Assembly: GCA_947085035.1 (NCBI GenBank)
Contig: CAMTUW010000002.1
Location: 1-35,020, forward strand
Origin: CAMTUW01 sp947085035
GTDB lineage: Bacteria; Actinomycetota; Coriobacteriia; Anaerosomatales; PHET01
Length of the DNA stretch: 35,020 nucleotides
Direction: 5' to 3'
Positions 33,301-35,020 of this stretch are shown piece by piece. The notes under the pieces were generated by a model. It did no database searches and had not been told where the DNA came from. It saw nothing but the letters and a program-made list of their open reading frames with translations. Positions within the stretch are counted from its first letter, which is position 1. Every line of letters begins with the position of its first letter. Both the position numbers and the translations under genes were made by a program.

Positions 33301-34412
33301 GACGACGCCTTGCGCGAAGCGCGGCGTGAGATGGCGCGCTCGATGACGGCGGCGGTGCGGGTCACCACGGCATCCCACGAGAACTCGGCGAGCGCGGCCG
33401 CGCGTCCGGCCCGGCCCATCTCGGCGCGCAGGTCCGCGTCTGCGGCCAGTCGCGCGACGGCTGCGGCGACGGCGTCAGCGTCGGCGGGCGGCACGACGAT
33501 TCCGCAGCCCAGGCGCGTGACGGTGTCGCCCAGACCGGGCAGGTCCGAGACGACGACAGGCACGCCTGCGGCCATCGACTCGTAGAGCTTGAGCGGCGAG
33601 AGTCCGGATGCCGCATGAGCCGGGTCGTCTTTGACGATGAGCGAGGCCACCGCACTTGCGACGAGGCCGGGTAGTTCGGTCTGCGCCATGCTGCCGAGGT
33701 AGACGACCGGGCTCGTCCGGGATGCGTGTTCGACTGCACCGCGAAGCGCCCCGTCACCGGCTATCACGAGCGAGACGCCCTCGGGCCACTCCTTCGAACT
33801 CGAGGCGACGAGCATCGTCTTTATGCCCTGCCAAGGGGCGAGTGAGCCGAAGAAGATCGCGTAGGGTTCCTGCGGCGCGCGATCGGTCGTGGCCTCGGGG
33901 GTGAACAGCTCGGTGTTCGCACCGTTCGCGATCGTGGTGACGCGGTCGTGGCGCGACTCGGTGCGCAGCCATGTGCTGAGTTGCTCGGTTACGGCGATGA
34001 TCTCGTTGGCCCACCGGTATTGGATGCGCGTCGCCCAGATCAGCGGGCGGCGAAACGCTCGGACCTGCGGCCAAGCGATGAAGAGGTCCACGTAGGGGCC
34101 GTTGCACTCCTGGATTACCGGCACGCCCAGCACGCGCGCGACAAAGGCGATGGGGAAGGCCAGCGTGTGCGAGCGCACGTACAGCGCGTCGAAGCGGCGC
34201 AGGACGGTTGCGAGGCGCGCCTGCAGCAGCATCGTCTCGGCGAAACGCGCGACGCCTCCCGGTGCCGTCTTGCCCACGTAAGACGGTTGGCGCAGGTCGA
34301 CTCGCCAGCCGCGTCGGGCAAGGCCGCTGACCACCTCGTCGATGTCCGCCCATCCGGTCTGACCTTCAGCCGTGGCGTGCAGCGACAGGTAGGCGAGGTG
34401 GCGGCTGCTCAT
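33297..34412 (-). CDS. Glycosyltransferase (GT-B fold, family 4-like)
   Basis: The 371-residue protein begins MSSRHLAYLSLHATAEGQTG. It has an acceptor half (FDALYVRSHTLAFPIAFVARV, QECNGPYVDLFIAW), a middle ANEIIAVTEQLSTWLR, NGANTELFTPE, and a C-terminal LVIAGDGALRGAVE and LKLYESMAAGVPVVVSD. Only the second Glu of the E-x7-E motif is obvious, the first position being SGLSPLK. It overlaps the epimerase gene by four bases and belongs to the same operon. Sugar specificity is unknown. Confidence 0.88.
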   Translation of the reverse strand: MSSRHLAYLSLHATAEGQTGWADIDEVVSGLARRGWRVDLRQPSYVGKTAPGGVARFAETMLLQARLATVLRRFDALYVRSHTLAFPIAFVARVLGVPVIQECNGPYVDLFIAWPQVRAFRRPLIWATRIQYRWANEIIAVTEQLSTWLRTESRHDRVTTIANGANTELFTPEATTDRAPQEPYAIFFGSLAPWQGIKTMLVASSSKEWPEGVSLVIAGDGALRGAVEHASRTSPVVYLGSMAQTELPGLVASAVASLIVKDDPAHAASGLSPLKLYESMAAGVPVVVSDLPGLGDTVTRLGCGIVVPPADADAVAAAVARLAADADLRAEMGRAGRAAALAEFSWDAVVTRTAAVIERAISRRASRKASS

Positions 34413-35020
34413 GCGGCGCCATCCGCGACGAGGCGCGCTGCGAGGTCGGCGACGAGACGCTCTGCGGCGTGGCCGTCGGCCAGCGGGTCGTCGTGGCGCG
34501 GCCACGGATCGCCCGAGCGCAGTGAGTCGAGCACGGCCTCACTCTCGGCGACCACGCGCTCTTCTGCGGTGCCCACGAGGCGCACAGCGCCCGTCGCCAG
34601 CGCGCCGGGCCACTCGGTGACGTCTCGCAGCAACAATAGCGGCTTGCCCAGCGAGAGAGCCTCCTCGTGGATGCCGCCTGAGTCCGACAAGACGACGTCA
34701 GCCGAGGAGAGCAGCCGCGCGAACGACGCGTAGTCGAGAGCGGGCACGAGGCGAATGCGCTCAACGCCGGTGAAGGCGCGCTCGGCTTCGGCCTGCACCA
34801 GCGGGTTCAGGTGGGTCGCGAAGACGATCTCGACGTCGGGGTTTCGCTCGACGACCGCGCAGGCGGCGCGGCAGGCGGCGGCGATCGCGTCTCCCCAGCT
34901 CTCGCGGCGGTGCATCGTCATCAGCAGCCTGAAGCGCACGGTGGGCGGGCGCTCAACGGGCTGCTCCTCGCCGCTGCCGCTTTTCAGTGCGAGATGCAGC
35001 GCGTCGATGCCGGTGTTGCC
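34409..35020 (-). CDS. wecB: UDP-N-acetylglucosamine 2-epimerase, C-terminal part (cut by window edge)
   Basis: The visible 203 residues begin GNTGIDALHLAL and contain TMHRRESWG, FATHLNPLVQ, LDYASFARLL, DSGGIHEEALSLGKPLLLLRD and EWPGALATGAVRLVG. These match the second half of non-hydrolysing UDP-GlcNAc 2-epimerases, which make UDP-ManNAc. The His in MHRRES and the Glu residues in IHEEA are typical. The N-terminal half lies beyond position 35020. The stop overlaps the next gene by four bases. Confidence 0.92.
   Translation of the reverse strand, partial: GNTGIDALHLALKSGSGEEQPVERPPTVRFRLLMTMHRRESWGDAIAAACRAACAVVERNPDVEIVFATHLNPLVQAEAERAFTGVERIRLVPALDYASFARLLSSADVVLSDSGGIHEEALSLGKPLLLLRDVTEWPGALATGAVRLVGTAEERVVAESEAVLDSLRSGDPWPRHDDPLADGHAAERLVADLAARLVADGAA

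Overview
The window is high-GC bacterial DNA with densely packed genes, many GTG starts and strong GGAGG-type ribosome sites. It combines branched-chain amino acid and serine biosynthesis genes, several multihaem c-type cytochromes (one with 43 haem motifs) and a polysaccharide/glycan locus. High GC, a T-box leader with a very short stem I and possible leaderless starts fit an anaerobic actinobacterial lineage, for example a Coriobacteriia/OPB41-type organism that respires extracellular or insoluble acceptors. That placement is an inference; no rRNA or marker gene is present.

Layout. (1) 1-4867: the start of a divergent minus-strand gene at the left edge, a structured leader, and a 1,485-residue secreted cytochrome with 43 haem motifs and a C-terminal Ig-like plus F5/8 type C (discoidin) tail, closed by a strong hairpin. 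(2) 4905-12934: a T-box leader followed by a tightly packed operon ilvD-ilvB-ilvN-ilvC, a class V aminotransferase (probable phosphoserine aminotransferase) and serA, closed by a GAAA-loop hairpin. (3) 12933-15011, minus strand: a PIN toxin/ribbon-helix-helix antitoxin pair with a perfect 13-bp tandem repeat at its promoter, and an AAA/DUF4143 ATPase. (4) 15012-19121: leuA with a possible leaderless promoter, leuC without leuD or leuB, and gmd. (5) 19235-26706: a likely electron-transfer locus: a membrane-anchored TPR-like protein, a two-TM NHL beta-propeller, a secreted hexahaem cytochrome with its own terminator, two membrane-anchored cytochromes with 12 haem motifs each, and an O-antigen-ligase/polymerase-like protein coupled to them. 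(6) 26716-35020, minus strand: an uninterrupted run of overlapping glycan genes: a UDP-GlcNAc 2-epimerase fragment, three glycosyltransferases, then homologues of PglC, PglD, PglE and PglF, which together suggest synthesis of a UDP-diNAc-bacillosamine-like sugar and its loading onto a lipid carrier.

How it fits together. Regions 2 and 4 supply valine, isoleucine, serine and the first steps of leucine, and the T-box would link the ilv operon to charging of a branched-chain (probably isoleucine) tRNA. Region 5 reads as a route from the membrane quinone pool (membrane 12-haem proteins) to a secreted hexahaem protein. The 43-haem protein of region 1, with its adhesive or sugar-binding tail, is a candidate terminal or surface partner. 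Because the ligase-like gene is fused to the cytochrome operon and faces the glycan locus, glycosylation of surface cytochromes is an attractive but unproven idea. No CRISPR array, tRNA, rRNA, insertion sequence or replication origin was recognised.
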